Positions 37,666 to 47,152 of a DNA stretch of 64,000 bases are shown piece after piece (the first letter of the stretch is position 1; every line of letters begins with the position of its first letter). Made by a program: the position numbers and the translations under genes. Source of the DNA: Mesorhizobium sp. Lineage in GTDB: Bacteria > Pseudomonadota > Alphaproteobacteria > Rhizobiales > Rhizobiaceae. The stretch is from contig SAQE01000013.1 in the NCBI GenBank assembly GCA_004020545.1, positions 55,875 to 119,874 on the forward strand. The letters are read 5' to 3'. The notes beneath the pieces are model-generated. The model saw only the letters and a list, made by a program, of their open reading frames with translations. It was not told the origin of the DNA and did not search any database.

Positions 37666-40109
37666 ACCTTTCGGAATATCGAAGCAAAGCCGACCGGCTT
37701 GCCGACCATCTACCCTGGGCTGCCTTGGTGGCGCCCGGCATCGTGCTCAACAAGGACGGCAGCTTTCAGCGGACGTTGCGGTTCCGCGGCCCGGATCTCG
37801 AAAGTGCGACGGAGGCTGAACTCGTCGGCATTTGCGGCCGGGCGAACAATGCTCTCAGACGCCTTGGCTCTGGCTGGGCATTGTTCTTTGAGGCCGAGCG
37901 CATAGAAGCGCTGGGCTATCCGAACTCGCATTTTCCTGACGCCGCGTCGTGGCTGGTCGACGAAGAACGCCGCGCTGCTTTCGAGGGGAAGGTAGCGCAC
38001 TACGAGAGCCGCTATCATGTGACCTTAGTGTTTATGCCACCGCCCGACGCCCAGGCGCGCGCGGAAAGCGCGCTCGTCGACTCTCATTATTCCCAAGGAG
38101 AAAGAGACTGGCGCCAGGATCTGGCGAGGTTCCGTGACGAGACCAACCGCGTGCTCGATCTCTTCTCGGGCTTCATGCCCGAAGTACGCGTCCTCGATGA
38201 TGCTCAGACGTTGACCTATCTCCACGGCACGATTTCGCCTCGACGCCATCCTATCATGGTCCCGGAAACGCCGATATATCTGGATGCCATCCTGGTCGAT
38301 GCGCCGCTTGCCGGTGGCCTGGAGCCGATGCTGGGTGAGCAGCATCTTCGCACACTGACCATCCTCGGCTTTCCGAACCTCACCCGGCCCGGGATTCTCG
38401 ATGCCCTCAATCATCAGGATTTCGCCTATCGCTGGATGACGCGCTTCATTCCGCTCGAGAAAACGGAAGCCACGAAGACGCTGACGCGGTTGCGCCGGCA
38501 GTGGTTTGCCAAGCGCAAATCGATCGTGGCAATCCTACGCGAGGTCATTACCAACGAGCCGGTCCCGCTTGTCGACAGCGATGCCGACAACAAGGCGCTC
38601 GATGCCGACGAAGCCCTTCAGGCATTGGGCGGCGATCATGTGAGCTTCGGCTATCTCACCACGACCGTGACGGTGTGGGGCGAGGATCGCCAAGCCGCTG
38701 CAGAGAAGCTTCGCGCGGTCGAGCGCATCATCAATGGGATCGGTTTCACCACGATCCGAGAAGGCGTCAATGCGGTCGAGGCTTGGCTCGGCTCATTGCC
38801 TGGCCATGTCTACGCTAACGTTCGCCAACCGCTCGTTCATACTTTGAACCTTGCCCATCTCATGCCGCTGTCGTCGGTTTGGGCCGGTCCTGCGACAAAC
38901 GAGTATCTCGCGAAAGTCACCCAAACCGAAGCGCCACCGCTTCTCGTTGCCGAGACCAGCGGGTCGACACCGTTTCGGCTTTCCACCCACGTCGAAGATG
39001 TCGGCCACATGCTGGCTGTTGGTCCGACCGGCGCCGGCAAGTCGGTTCTGCTTGCTCTGATTGCTCTGCAGTTCAGGCGCTATGCCGGCGCCCAGGTTTA
39101 TGTCTTCGACAAAGGCAATTCGGCCCGTGCTGCAACACTTGCCATGGGTGGAGAACACCACGCGCTAGGAGCGGACGGTTCCCTTGCCTTTCAGCCACTG
39201 CGCAGCATCAACGACCAGGCTAGCCGAAGCTGGGCGGCCGAATGGATCGCCAGCCTTATTGCCCACGAGAACGTCACCGTCACGCCGGAGGTGAAGGAGG
39301 CTATCTGGTCAGCGCTGGCCAGCCTTGCCACCGCGCCGGCGCAGGAACGCACACTGACCGGCCTTTCGGTCCTGCTTCAATCCAATGCGCTGAAGTCCGC
39401 ATTGATGCCCTACACGCTCGACGGTCCCTTCGGCCGCCTGCTCGATGCCGATCATGATGGGCTGGCCTTGTCGGATGTGCAGTGTTTCGAGACCGAGGAG
39501 CTGATGCACAGCCAAGGCGCTTTGCTGCCGGTGCTTACCTATCTGTTCCAGCGACTTGAGGAACGGTTCGACGGACGGCCCACGCTGATCATGCTCGACG
39601 AGGCGTGGGTCTATCTCGACAATCCGCTGTTCGCCGCCCGCATCCGCGAATGGCTGAAGGTGCTGCGAAAGAAGAACGTGTCGGTTGTCTTCGCTACGCA
39701 GTCGCTGGCTGATATCGCGGGCTCTGCCATAGCGCCGGCAATCATCGAAAGCTGCCCGCAGCGCATTTTCCTTCCCAATGATCGTGCCGTGGAACCCCAG
39801 GCGCGCACAGCCTACGAACGCTTCGGTTTAAGCGAGCGGCAGATCGAATTGATCGCCCGCGCCACGCCGAAGCGTCAGTATTATCTGCAATCGCGCCGCG
39901 GCAACCGTCTGTTCGAGCTCGGGCTTGGCCCCATCGCTCTTGCGCTTTGCGGTGCTTCCGATCCGGCCACGCAGACTCTGATCGACAGGATCCTGTCCGA
40001 AGACGGGCAAGGCAGCTTTGCCTCGCAGTTCCTGATCGCGCGCGGCCTCGATTGGGCCGGCGAACTTCTCAAGCAATTCCCTCAACCAGACAAGGAGCAA
40101 TTAGCATGA
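37659..40109 (+). CDS. trbE: Conjugal transfer ATPase TrbE (VirB4-like)
   Basis: An 816-residue membrane-associated ATPase. Walker A is AVGPTGAGKSVLLAL (from about residue 453); Walker B is LIMLDEAWVYLDNP (about 643-656). VirB4/TrbE proteins are the largest energisers of the mating channel. ATG 37659 overlaps the trbD stop; the frame is open further upstream, but spacing and family length decide for this ATG. The stop overlaps the trbJ start. Confidence 0.95.
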   Translation: MLNLSEYRSKADRLADHLPWAALVAPGIVLNKDGSFQRTLRFRGPDLESATEAELVGICGRANNALRRLGSGWALFFEAERIEALGYPNSHFPDAASWLVDEERRAAFEGKVAHYESRYHVTLVFMPPPDAQARAESALVDSHYSQGERDWRQDLARFRDETNRVLDLFSGFMPEVRVLDDAQTLTYLHGTISPRRHPIMVPETPIYLDAILVDAPLAGGLEPMLGEQHLRTLTILGFPNLTRPGILDALNHQDFAYRWMTRFIPLEKTEATKTLTRLRRQWFAKRKSIVAILREVITNEPVPLVDSDADNKALDADEALQALGGDHVSFGYLTTTVTVWGEDRQAAAEKLRAVERIINGIGFTTIREGVNAVEAWLGSLPGHVYANVRQPLVHTLNLAHLMPLSSVWAGPATNEYLAKVTQTEAPPLLVAETSGSTPFRLSTHVEDVGHMLAVGPTGAGKSVLLALIALQFRRYAGAQVYVFDKGNSARAATLAMGGEHHALGADGSLAFQPLRSINDQASRSWAAEWIASLIAHENVTVTPEVKEAIWSALASLATAPAQERTLTGLSVLLQSNALKSALMPYTLDGPFGRLLDADHDGLALSDVQCFETEELMHSQGALLPVLTYLFQRLEERFDGRPTLIMLDEAWVYLDNPLFAARIREWLKVLRKKNVSVVFATQSLADIAGSAIAPAIIESCPQRIFLPNDRAVEPQARTAYERFGLSERQIELIARATPKRQYYLQSRRGNRLFELGLGPIALALCGASDPATQTLIDRILSEDGQGSFASQFLIARGLDWAGELLKQFPQPDKEQLA

Positions 40110-40831
40110 TGCGGCGACGCCTTCTCTCCGGCCTGATCACCGTTTCCCTGATCGCCAAGCCTATGGCCGACTATGTGCAGCCCGCCTACGCCCTTATCGT
40201 GTTCGATCCGTCCAATTATGCGCAGAACGTGCTGACGGCCGCGCGCGCCCTGGAGCAGATCAACAACCAGATCCAGTCGCTGCAGAATCAGGCGACCATG
40301 CTGCAGAACATGGCGCGCAATCTTCAGCGTCTGGATTTCTCTTCCGTTGGCCAACTCACCGGTTCGCTCCATCGCATCGACGGCTTGATGGACCAGGCGA
40401 GTGGCCTCAGCTTTGATCTGGGCAAGCTTCAAGACCAGTGGCGCAGCCAATATCCGGAAAGCTACGACGCCACGATCAAGGTCAGCGATGTGGCGAGTGC
40501 TGCGCGCGAGCGTTGGCAAAGCGCCATGCAGGCGTTCCGCCAGACCATGGGGGTCCAGTCGCAAATCGTCGAGAACGTCCGCGCCGACGGCGATCTGCTC
40601 GCCGATCTCGTCAACCGCAGCCAAGGGGCGGCCGGTGCGCTTCAGGCAAGCCAGGCCACCAACCAGCTGATAGCGCTTTCGACAAAGCAGCAGATGCAGA
40701 TCCAGACGCTGCTCGCAACGCAGTTTCGAGCTGAGGCCGAGGATGCCGCCCGCAAGGCCCAGTCAGAGGAAGCCGCCCGCGAGATGACGAAGCGATTCTT
40801 GGGTACCGGCTCGGCTTATCCCGGCAATTAA
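40106..40831 (+). CDS. trbJ: Conjugal transfer protein TrbJ (VirB5-like)
   Basis: A 241-residue periplasmic protein. A signal-like N-terminus (LLSGLITVSLIAKPMADYV) precedes VFDPSNYAQNVLTAARALEQ and a long helical region with ALEQINNQIQSLQNQ. TrbJ probably contributes to the pilus tip. ATG 40106 follows AAGGAGC. The small trbK gene often found next (entry-exclusion lipoprotein) is absent; only 33 bp separate trbJ from trbL. Confidence 0.92.
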   Translation: MMRRRLLSGLITVSLIAKPMADYVQPAYALIVFDPSNYAQNVLTAARALEQINNQIQSLQNQATMLQNMARNLQRLDFSSVGQLTGSLHRIDGLMDQASGLSFDLGKLQDQWRSQYPESYDATIKVSDVASAARERWQSAMQAFRQTMGVQSQIVENVRADGDLLADLVNRSQGAAGALQASQATNQLIALSTKQQMQIQTLLATQFRAEAEDAARKAQSEEAAREMTKRFLGTGSAYPGN

Positions 40832-40864
40832 TCACGAGTTCATCACGACGAGGAAGGCAGCGGC

Positions 40865-42187
40865 ATGAACGACCTTGGCGTCATCGATCGCTTCATGGAG
40901 ACCTTCATCCGCTACATCGACAGCGGGTTCGGTCTGCTCTCGGGCGACGTCGCCTTCCTCACTACCATTCTGATCGGCATTGACATCACACTTGCCGGCC
41001 TGGCGTGGGCGCTCGGCGAGGAGACCAGCGTTCTCGGCCGGCTTGTCCGCAAGGTGCTCTATGTTGGCGTCTTCGCCTTCATCCTGAACAATTTCAAGAA
41101 CCTCGCCGATATCATTTATCGTTCTTTTGCCGGTCTCGGGATTAATGCGTCGGCCGGCAATCTGTCGGCAGACAATCTCCTGCGCCCGGGCCGCATTGCC
41201 GCGACCGGTTTCGAAGGTGCTTGGCCAATGCTTGACCAAGCCAGTCAGCTCCTGGGCTTCCCGGAAATCTTCGGCAACGCACTGACCATCTTCGTGCTGC
41301 TGATGGCCTGGTTCCTGGTCATCATCGCCTTCTTCATCCTTTCCATCCAGCTTTTCATCACCATCCTTGAGTTCAAGCTCACCACGCTGGCAGGTTTTGT
41401 TTTGGTTCCATTCGCACTTTGGAACCGTTCAGCGTTCCTGGCCGAACGCGTGCTCGGCCATGTTATCTCGTCAGGCATCAAGGTGATGGTGCTCGCCGTC
41501 ATTGTCGGCATCGGCTCCACGCTCTTCGGGGAGTTCGCTTCCGCATTGCAAGGCAAGGAGCCGGATCTGGCCGCTGCCATGTCCCAGGTACTGGGCGCAC
41601 TGGCACTGCTTGGCCTTGGCATTTTTGGGCCGGGGATCGCGTCGGGTCTTGTCTCAGGCGCACCGCAGCTTGGCGCGGGCGCCGCCCTCGGCACGACCGC
41701 GGCGGCAGCGGGTGTATCACTCGTTGCTGGAGGCACGGCATTTTCTGGCGCGCGTATGGCAACCAGCGGCGGTCTCGCCGCCATCCGCGCCGGCACAACA
41801 ATGGGATCGGCTGCTTCCACGTCCTGGCAGATCGGGCGCGCAACCTCGCCCGACGTTGGCCTCTCCGGTGTGGCTGCTGGAATGCATGGTGTAACCAGTG
41901 CCGCTGGCGGCGCCGCTATACGCGTAGCGCGATCCGCCACTGCAAGTGTTGGGCGCAACGCCGATGCCGGGCGCGATGCCGCGTGGACCGCGACCGGCGG
42001 CACGCCGACCGCGTCAATGACCGAGCGCTCTGCCGGTTCGGCCACTGTTTCGGCGCCGACGTGGGCAAGGCGCCTACGTTCTGAACAGACCGCCCGTGCA
42101 CATCGCCACGCTGCCATGCAAGCTGTCCGAGACGGAGACCGGCCGGGAGGCAGCGCCAACCCCTCTCTCAACGACAAGGATGACTAG
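40865..42187 (+). CDS. trbL: Conjugal transfer protein TrbL (VirB6-like)
   Basis: A 440-residue polytopic membrane protein, with about six hydrophobic segments between residues 20 and 285 (for example LTIFVLLMAWFLVIIAFFI). The C-terminal 130 residues are Ala/Gly/Thr-rich and hydrophilic. It forms part of the inner-membrane channel. The stop is adjacent to the trbF start. Confidence 0.92.
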   Translation: MNDLGVIDRFMETFIRYIDSGFGLLSGDVAFLTTILIGIDITLAGLAWALGEETSVLGRLVRKVLYVGVFAFILNNFKNLADIIYRSFAGLGINASAGNLSADNLLRPGRIAATGFEGAWPMLDQASQLLGFPEIFGNALTIFVLLMAWFLVIIAFFILSIQLFITILEFKLTTLAGFVLVPFALWNRSAFLAERVLGHVISSGIKVMVLAVIVGIGSTLFGEFASALQGKEPDLAAAMSQVLGALALLGLGIFGPGIASGLVSGAPQLGAGAALGTTAAAAGVSLVAGGTAFSGARMATSGGLAAIRAGTTMGSAASTSWQIGRATSPDVGLSGVAAGMHGVTSAAGGAAIRVARSATASVGRNADAGRDAAWTATGGTPTASMTERSAGSATVSAPTWARRLRSEQTARAHRHAAMQAVRDGDRPGGSANPSLNDKDD

Positions 42188-42919
42188 ATGCTCTTCAAGC
42201 GACCCGTGCACCGTTACGGCAAAACACCCGAACCGGTCACGCCGTATCAAAAAGCCGCCCAGCTGTGGGACGAGCGCATCGGCTCATCTCGACTGCAGGC
42301 CAGGAACTGGCGGCTCATGGCCCTTGGGTGCCTGGCCTTGGCGACCGGACTTTCCGGCGGACTCGTATGGCAGTCGATGCAAAGCCGTGTCGTGCCTTAC
42401 GTCGTCGAGGTCGATGGCTTCGGCGAGACGCGCGCCGTCGCGCCGGCAATCCGGAATTATGAGCCCTCGGATGCTCAGATCGCCTGGCATCTCGGCCGCT
42501 TCATCCAGAATGTCCGTTCCGTTTCCACCGATCCGGTTTTGGTACGGCAGAACTGGTTCGCAGCTTACGACTTTGCTAGCGATCGCGCAGCGCTCTTCCT
42601 CAACGAATACGCCAAGGCGAACGACCCCTTCGGTCAGATCGGAACGCGCAGTGTCTCGGTACAGGTCACCAGCGTGGTCAGGGCCTCCGAAAGTTCATTC
42701 CAGGTCAAATGGACCGAGCAGGTGTTTGAGCGCGGAAGCCTTGCCAGCACGATGCGCTGGACTGCGATCCTCACGATCGTGATCCGCTCGCCAAGCAATA
42801 CGGATCAGCTGCGCAAGAATCCGCTCGGCGTCTTCATCAACGCCATTGACTGGTCACGCGAGCTCGACAGCGCCGTCCCACCCCCCCTTTCTCCGACGGA
42901 GTCCACCAATGAAAGATAA
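42188..42919 (+). CDS. trbF: Conjugal transfer protein TrbF (VirB8-like)
   Basis: A 243-residue bitopic protein: a short cytoplasmic N-terminus (HRYGKTPEPVTPYQKAAQLW), one membrane segment (residues about 40-58), then the periplasmic VirB8-like domain (VVPYVVEVDGFGE, RNYEPSDAQIAWHL, NPLGVFINAIDWSREL). VirB8-type proteins are assembly nuclei of the channel. The last ten bases overlap trbG. Confidence 0.93.
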   Translation: MLFKRPVHRYGKTPEPVTPYQKAAQLWDERIGSSRLQARNWRLMALGCLALATGLSGGLVWQSMQSRVVPYVVEVDGFGETRAVAPAIRNYEPSDAQIAWHLGRFIQNVRSVSTDPVLVRQNWFAAYDFASDRAALFLNEYAKANDPFGQIGTRSVSVQVTSVVRASESSFQVKWTEQVFERGSLASTMRWTAILTIVIRSPSNTDQLRKNPLGVFINAIDWSRELDSAVPPPLSPTESTNER

Positions 42920-43934
42920 AATGTCACCGATTCGTGCCGTGCTGATCCTATCGGTGTCGGCAGCGGTCGTTTCCGCTTGTGCATCGAAGAAGGTGCCGCC
43001 GCCTGAGATTTCCTATGACGCTGCTGACTTCAAACCGGCCGCGATCGAGAAGGCGCCGGAGAGGCCGATTAGAATTGTCGAGGTGCCAAAACCACTGCCG
43101 CTGCCTGGCCAATTGCAGCCCGAGTCCGGCAAGGCCGAGGACAAGCGCCCCCCTGAAGAACGCGTCGCTGATGCCAACAAAGCCGCGACCCAGCAACCCA
43201 CCAAGTACGGGTATGTTAATGCCGTGCAAGTCTACCCCTTCACCGATGGCGCGCTTTATCAGCTCTATGCCGCGCCGGAGCGCGTGACCGACATCGCTCT
43301 GCAGCCGGGCGAGAAACTAACCGCCGTGTCGGCTGGCGACACCGTGCGCTGGGTCATAGGCGATACCGCAAGCGGCACCGGTGACAATCAGCGCACCCAT
43401 GTTCTGGTGAAACCCTTCGCGCCGGGTCTTGCCACCAATGTCGTCATTACGACGGACCGGCGGACCTATCATTTGCAGCTTCAAAGCACCGAGAAGACAG
43501 CAATGGCGGCAATCTCCTGGACCTACAGCCAAGACCAGATCATCGCGCTTCGCCAGCGCAATGCTCAAGCCGAGGCAGTTACACCGGTCGCGTCGAATAT
43601 CGCGCTCGAAAACCTTCGCTTTCGCTACTCGATCAGTGGCGACACACCGCCCTGGAGACCGACGCGAGCCTTCGACGACGGCAGCAAGGTCTATATTGAG
43701 TTCCCTCGTCGCATAGATCAGGGCGAGGCGCCACCACTCTTCATCGTCGGCGCAGATGGGAGCAGCGAGCTCGTCAACTATCGCGTGCGCGGCAACTATT
43801 ACATCGTCGATCGGCTCTTCGCCGCGGCCGAACTTCGCCTCGGCACCAAGCAGCAGCAGGTGATCCGCATCAGCAGGATTGACGACAGGCAACCGCTACG
43901 GCGGATCTCGCTCTTTTCGCGTTCCAGCCGGTGA
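42909..43934 (+). CDS. trbG: Conjugal transfer protein TrbG (VirB9-like)
   Basis: A 341-residue outer-membrane-associated protein. A lipoprotein-like signal (AVLILSVSAAVVSACAS) leads into a proline-rich stretch, then the VirB9 domain: VQVYPFTDGALYQLYAAPER, THVLVKPFAPGLATNVVIT, RTYHLQLQS and FDDGSKVYIEFP. It forms the outer core complex with TrbI. The start is ATG 42909; ATG 42921 is possible. Confidence 0.93.
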   Translation: MKDKMSPIRAVLILSVSAAVVSACASKKVPPPEISYDAADFKPAAIEKAPERPIRIVEVPKPLPLPGQLQPESGKAEDKRPPEERVADANKAATQQPTKYGYVNAVQVYPFTDGALYQLYAAPERVTDIALQPGEKLTAVSAGDTVRWVIGDTASGTGDNQRTHVLVKPFAPGLATNVVITTDRRTYHLQLQSTEKTAMAAISWTYSQDQIIALRQRNAQAEAVTPVASNIALENLRFRYSISGDTPPWRPTRAFDDGSKVYIEFPRRIDQGEAPPLFIVGADGSSELVNYRVRGNYYIVDRLFAAAELRLGTKQQQVIRISRIDDRQPLRRISLFSRSSR

Positions 43935-43945
43935 GGTGAGGGCTC

Positions 43946-45160
43946 ATGATCGAAAATTCCCGCTCTGGCATCCCGCCGAAACTGGATCCCGAGGAACTGC
44001 AGCTTCGGGCCTCTCCCCGCCGCGTGGTGCGGTTCAGGCGCGGTGTGATCATCGCGATCGCAGCGCTCGGATCCGGCGCTGTGTTCGGCGTTGCCATGAT
44101 GGCGCTCCAGGGGCCGGCCCTTCGCATCAGGGATCAGGCGGAAGATCCCTACAGCACTGAGCGCAAACCAACCGTCGAGGGACTCGATACGCTTCCCCAT
44201 GACTATTCCGGCATGAAGCCGAAGCCTCCCGTCCTTGGGCCACCTTTGCCGGGCGACCTCGGTCGCCCCATCCTCGAGCGGCAGCGCCAGCTCGGCATCG
44301 TGCCGGGTCAAGACATCTCGGCCGAGGAGCAGCGTCTAGCGCAGCAGGCGATCGAAGCGCGTGAATCGCAGGTGCTTTTCCGCGTCGAAAATCGAGCTCA
44401 ACAGACAGATGTCGGTGAGAGCGTGCAAACTGCTCAGCATCCATTTGAGGCACTTCCCCAATCCGAAGCAGCACGCGCGTCAGCCTCGGTGGCGCCGGCG
44501 GAAGGCGACCAGAACAATCAGCAGCGAAAGCTTGATTTCCTCAGCCAGCGGAGCACTGGCGGGATCTACAATCCGCATGCGCTGCAGACGCCGATCTCGC
44601 CGTATCAACTGATGGCTGGCAGCGTGATTGCCGCCAGCCTGATCACCGGCATCAATTCCGATTTGCCGGGCCTTGTCGTCGCGCAAGTCACCGAGAATGT
44701 GCACGACACGGTCACGGGCAACATATTGCTGATTCCGCAGGGCTCACGTCTTATCGGCGTCTACGACAGCGTCGTCGCGTTCGGGCAAAAGCGAGCGCTG
44801 CTGGTCTGGCAGCGCATTCTGCTGCCCGACGGCTCGTCGGTCGAAATCGACAATCTGCCCGCGAGCGACACCGCCGGCTACGCAGGGCTGGAAGACAAAG
44901 TCGATTTCCACACCTGGCAGCTGATCAAGGGGGTGGCGCTTGCCACATTGCTCGGTGTCGGCACGGAATTCAGCCTCGGCGAAAACGAGAGCGATCTGGT
45001 CAAGGCGATCCGGGAATCAGCCCAGCAGAACGCCAGTCGAGCCGGCCAGCGCATCACCGAAAAAAACCTCAATATCCAGCCCACCATCATCGTCCGCCCA
45101 GGTTGGCCACTGCGCGTCATCGTGCACAAGGACATCGTGCTGCGGCCATACGCGAGTTGA
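43946..45160 (+). CDS. trbI: Conjugal transfer protein TrbI (VirB10-like)
   Basis: A 404-residue protein spanning the envelope. A cytoplasmic start, one membrane helix (GVIIAIAALGSGAVFGVAMM) and a proline-rich linker precede the C-terminal VirB10 domain: ISPYQLMAGSVIAASLITGI, GNILLIPQGSRLIGVYDS, LVWQRILLPDG, and the ending IIVRPGWPLRVIVHKDIVL. No trbH gene stands before it. Confidence 0.94.
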   Translation: MIENSRSGIPPKLDPEELQLRASPRRVVRFRRGVIIAIAALGSGAVFGVAMMALQGPALRIRDQAEDPYSTERKPTVEGLDTLPHDYSGMKPKPPVLGPPLPGDLGRPILERQRQLGIVPGQDISAEEQRLAQQAIEARESQVLFRVENRAQQTDVGESVQTAQHPFEALPQSEAARASASVAPAEGDQNNQQRKLDFLSQRSTGGIYNPHALQTPISPYQLMAGSVIAASLITGINSDLPGLVVAQVTENVHDTVTGNILLIPQGSRLIGVYDSVVAFGQKRALLVWQRILLPDGSSVEIDNLPASDTAGYAGLEDKVDFHTWQLIKGVALATLLGVGTEFSLGENESDLVKAIRESAQQNASRAGQRITEKNLNIQPTIIVRPGWPLRVIVHKDIVLRPYAS

Positions 45161-45172
45161 GCAGGAGTTACC

Positions 45173-45415
45173 ATGGCTGACCTGAAACTTGGAAAGCTTC
45201 CAGACCGAACAGCTTCGAAGATCACCATTACCGTCAGCGCGGAGCTGGGCCAAACACTCAAGGAGTATGCTGCACTTTACCGTCAGACCTATCGTCAGTC
45301 TGAAACCGTGGCAGAACTCATCCCTTTCATGCTGGCGGCGTTTCTGGAAGGCGACCGAGCCTTTGCCAAGGCCCGAAAAGAAGGTCTGCCGACGGAGCTT
45401 GCCGAAAAATCGTGA
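45173..45415 (+). CDS. DUF2274-family protein, end of the trb operon
   Basis: An 80-residue protein from ATG 45173 (AGGAGT upstream). LKLGKLPDRTASKITITVSA, LKEYAALYRQTY and ELIPFMLAAFLEGDRAF fit DUF2274, a small ribbon-helix-helix-like family found almost always directly after trbI. It probably has a regulatory role; this is not proven. Confidence 0.88.
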   Translation: MADLKLGKLPDRTASKITITVSAELGQTLKEYAALYRQTYRQSETVAELIPFMLAAFLEGDRAFAKARKEGLPTELAEKS

Positions 45416-45651
45416 CTCCTCCGCTAGAGGCAGCTGGAACATTGCCTAGCTGTCGCGGCCTACCTGCTCCTCGCGAAGCATAGGATCAAACACCTTGGAA
45501 TGCAGGTATGCGTAAGAGAGGATGTGGAAGGAAATACCGCGCAACAGCCTAAGTTTGCATTTTCGATTGGATGCGGTAGTCGCCTATGAGCGGTCAAAAT
45601 GAAACGCAGCTGGTTCGCGATCGACCAAACGGCGAGCGCACTGTGCTTTGC

Positions 45652-47001
45652 TCAGACCGCCACCGAGTGCCTCGCCGTTCCCCCTTTGAAATATGTATCG
45701 AACTTGGCCGCGATGGTTCGAACGAAGGGGCGACTTTCAGCCCGTACGACGAAACTGTCGCCATCGAATTCAAGCGCTCGGGCAGGATCGTGGAGGGCGA
45801 TGGACCTCGAGCGATGAAGGAGCTTCTCGCCGGCTTTGCCGAACCGCTCCACCAGATCGACTGCCGAGAAGGCAAAATCACACATCAGCCGCTCGATTAT
45901 CCAGCCACGGACGCGATCGTCGTCGGAAAGGGCAACGCCCCGGACGGCAGCCAACCCGCCATCCGCAACCATGCGCCCGTACCCGGCAGTCGAAGCCATG
46001 TTCTGCACGTAGCCTTGGCGAAAACGACCGATGGACGAAGGGCCAAGTCCGATCAGTGTCGGGCAGCGATCCTCGGTGTAGCCCTGAAAATTGCGATGCA
46101 AAACCCCTGCGCGGGCCGCTATGGCCAGCGCATCGTCGGGCTTCGCGAAATGATCGAGTCCTATTGCCTCATATCCCTTGGCGACAATTGCCCGCGCCGC
46201 GAGTTGAGATTGGGCGAAACGCTCGGTGGGACTCGGCAGCCATGCCTCGTCGATCATCGTCTGATGCTTCTTGAACCAGGGCACATGTGCGTAGCCGAAC
46301 AGAGCCATCCGGTCTGGTTCCAAGGTCAGTGCCTGCGCCACCGTGGAACAGATCGTCTCGCGTGTCTGATTCGGGAGCCCGTAGAGCAGGTCCAGATTGA
46401 CCGATTCAACGCCCCGCGAACGAACCCCGTCGACGACTGCCTTGGTCTGCAAAAAACTTTGCTCACGATTAATTGCTTTTTGCACTTGCGGATCGAAATC
46501 CTGCACGCCGAGGCTCGCCCGCGTTACGCCGATTTGAGCAAGCGCATCAAGGCGCGCCTTGTCCATGTCGTTGGTTCCGATTTCGATGCTGACCGTAGCA
46601 TCCGGGAGAAGGTCGAAGCTGTCCCGCAAGGCCGCTCCAAGAGCAACCATGTCATCGGGCCTCAGCATCGTTGGCGAACCGCCACCGAAGTGGATTGCAC
46701 GGACATGTGCCTTGCCGCTCACCAGACCGGCAATCGTGACGATTTCGGCATTCAGCGAGCGCAGATAAGCGGCCACCGGCTCATATTGGTGCGTCTGCTT
46801 GGTGTGACAGGCGCAGAACCAGCAGAGCTTGTCGCAGTAAGGAATGTGCAAATACAGCGAGATTTCGTCGCCACTTTCCAGCGCCTCCAACCAGCCACGG
46901 TAAATGGCAGCATCGACCCCGGAATGGAAATGCGGCGCCGTCGGATAGCTTGTGTAGCGTGGGACGTTCTCGCTGAGTTTGACAGCTATTTCCGATTGCA
47001 T
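45652..47001 (-). CDS. hemN: Oxygen-independent coproporphyrinogen III oxidase HemN
   Basis: A 449-residue radical-SAM enzyme of heme synthesis that works without oxygen. VPRYTSYPTAPHF and HIPYCDKLCWFCAC (C56, C60, C63 hold the 4Fe-4S cluster) are typical, followed by FGGGSPTML, GVQDFDP and LLYGLPNQT. The start ATG 46999-47001 is chosen by family length; an upstream in-frame ATG at 47038-47040 lacks a ribosome-binding site. It lies divergent from fnrN, with an FNR-type site between them, so it is probably induced at low oxygen to supply heme for the cbb3 oxidase. Confidence 0.95.
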   Translation of the reverse strand: MQSEIAVKLSENVPRYTSYPTAPHFHSGVDAAIYRGWLEALESGDEISLYLHIPYCDKLCWFCACHTKQTHQYEPVAAYLRSLNAEIVTIAGLVSGKAHVRAIHFGGGSPTMLRPDDMVALGAALRDSFDLLPDATVSIEIGTNDMDKARLDALAQIGVTRASLGVQDFDPQVQKAINREQSFLQTKAVVDGVRSRGVESVNLDLLYGLPNQTRETICSTVAQALTLEPDRMALFGYAHVPWFKKHQTMIDEAWLPSPTERFAQSQLAARAIVAKGYEAIGLDHFAKPDDALAIAARAGVLHRNFQGYTEDRCPTLIGLGPSSIGRFRQGYVQNMASTAGYGRMVADGGLAAVRGVALSDDDRVRGWIIERLMCDFAFSAVDLVERFGKAGEKLLHRSRSIALHDPARALEFDGDSFVVRAESRPFVRTIAAKFDTYFKGGTARHSVAV

Positions 47002-47054
47002 CTCGCGTTCACCGTGTTGCCCGCCGAACACTGCACGCATCGCTGAAGCAGACC

Positions 47055-47068
47055 CTGATCTCGATCAG
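47055..47068. promoter_or_regulatory. FNR/FixK-type anaerobox between hemN and fnrN
   Basis: CTGATCTCGATCAG: half-sites TGAT and ATCA around CTCG, a perfect palindrome close to the TTGAT-N4-ATCAA consensus. It lies 54 bp before the hemN start and 85 bp before fnrN, so it could serve either gene or both (fnrN autocontrol). Confidence 0.7.
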
Positions 47069-47152
47069 CCGCGCGCATGGACAAACCGCCGCAGGACTTC
47101 TCTACCCTGGATGGGTATCCTGCCGGCAGTTAGGATCGGGTAAAGCGAACGC

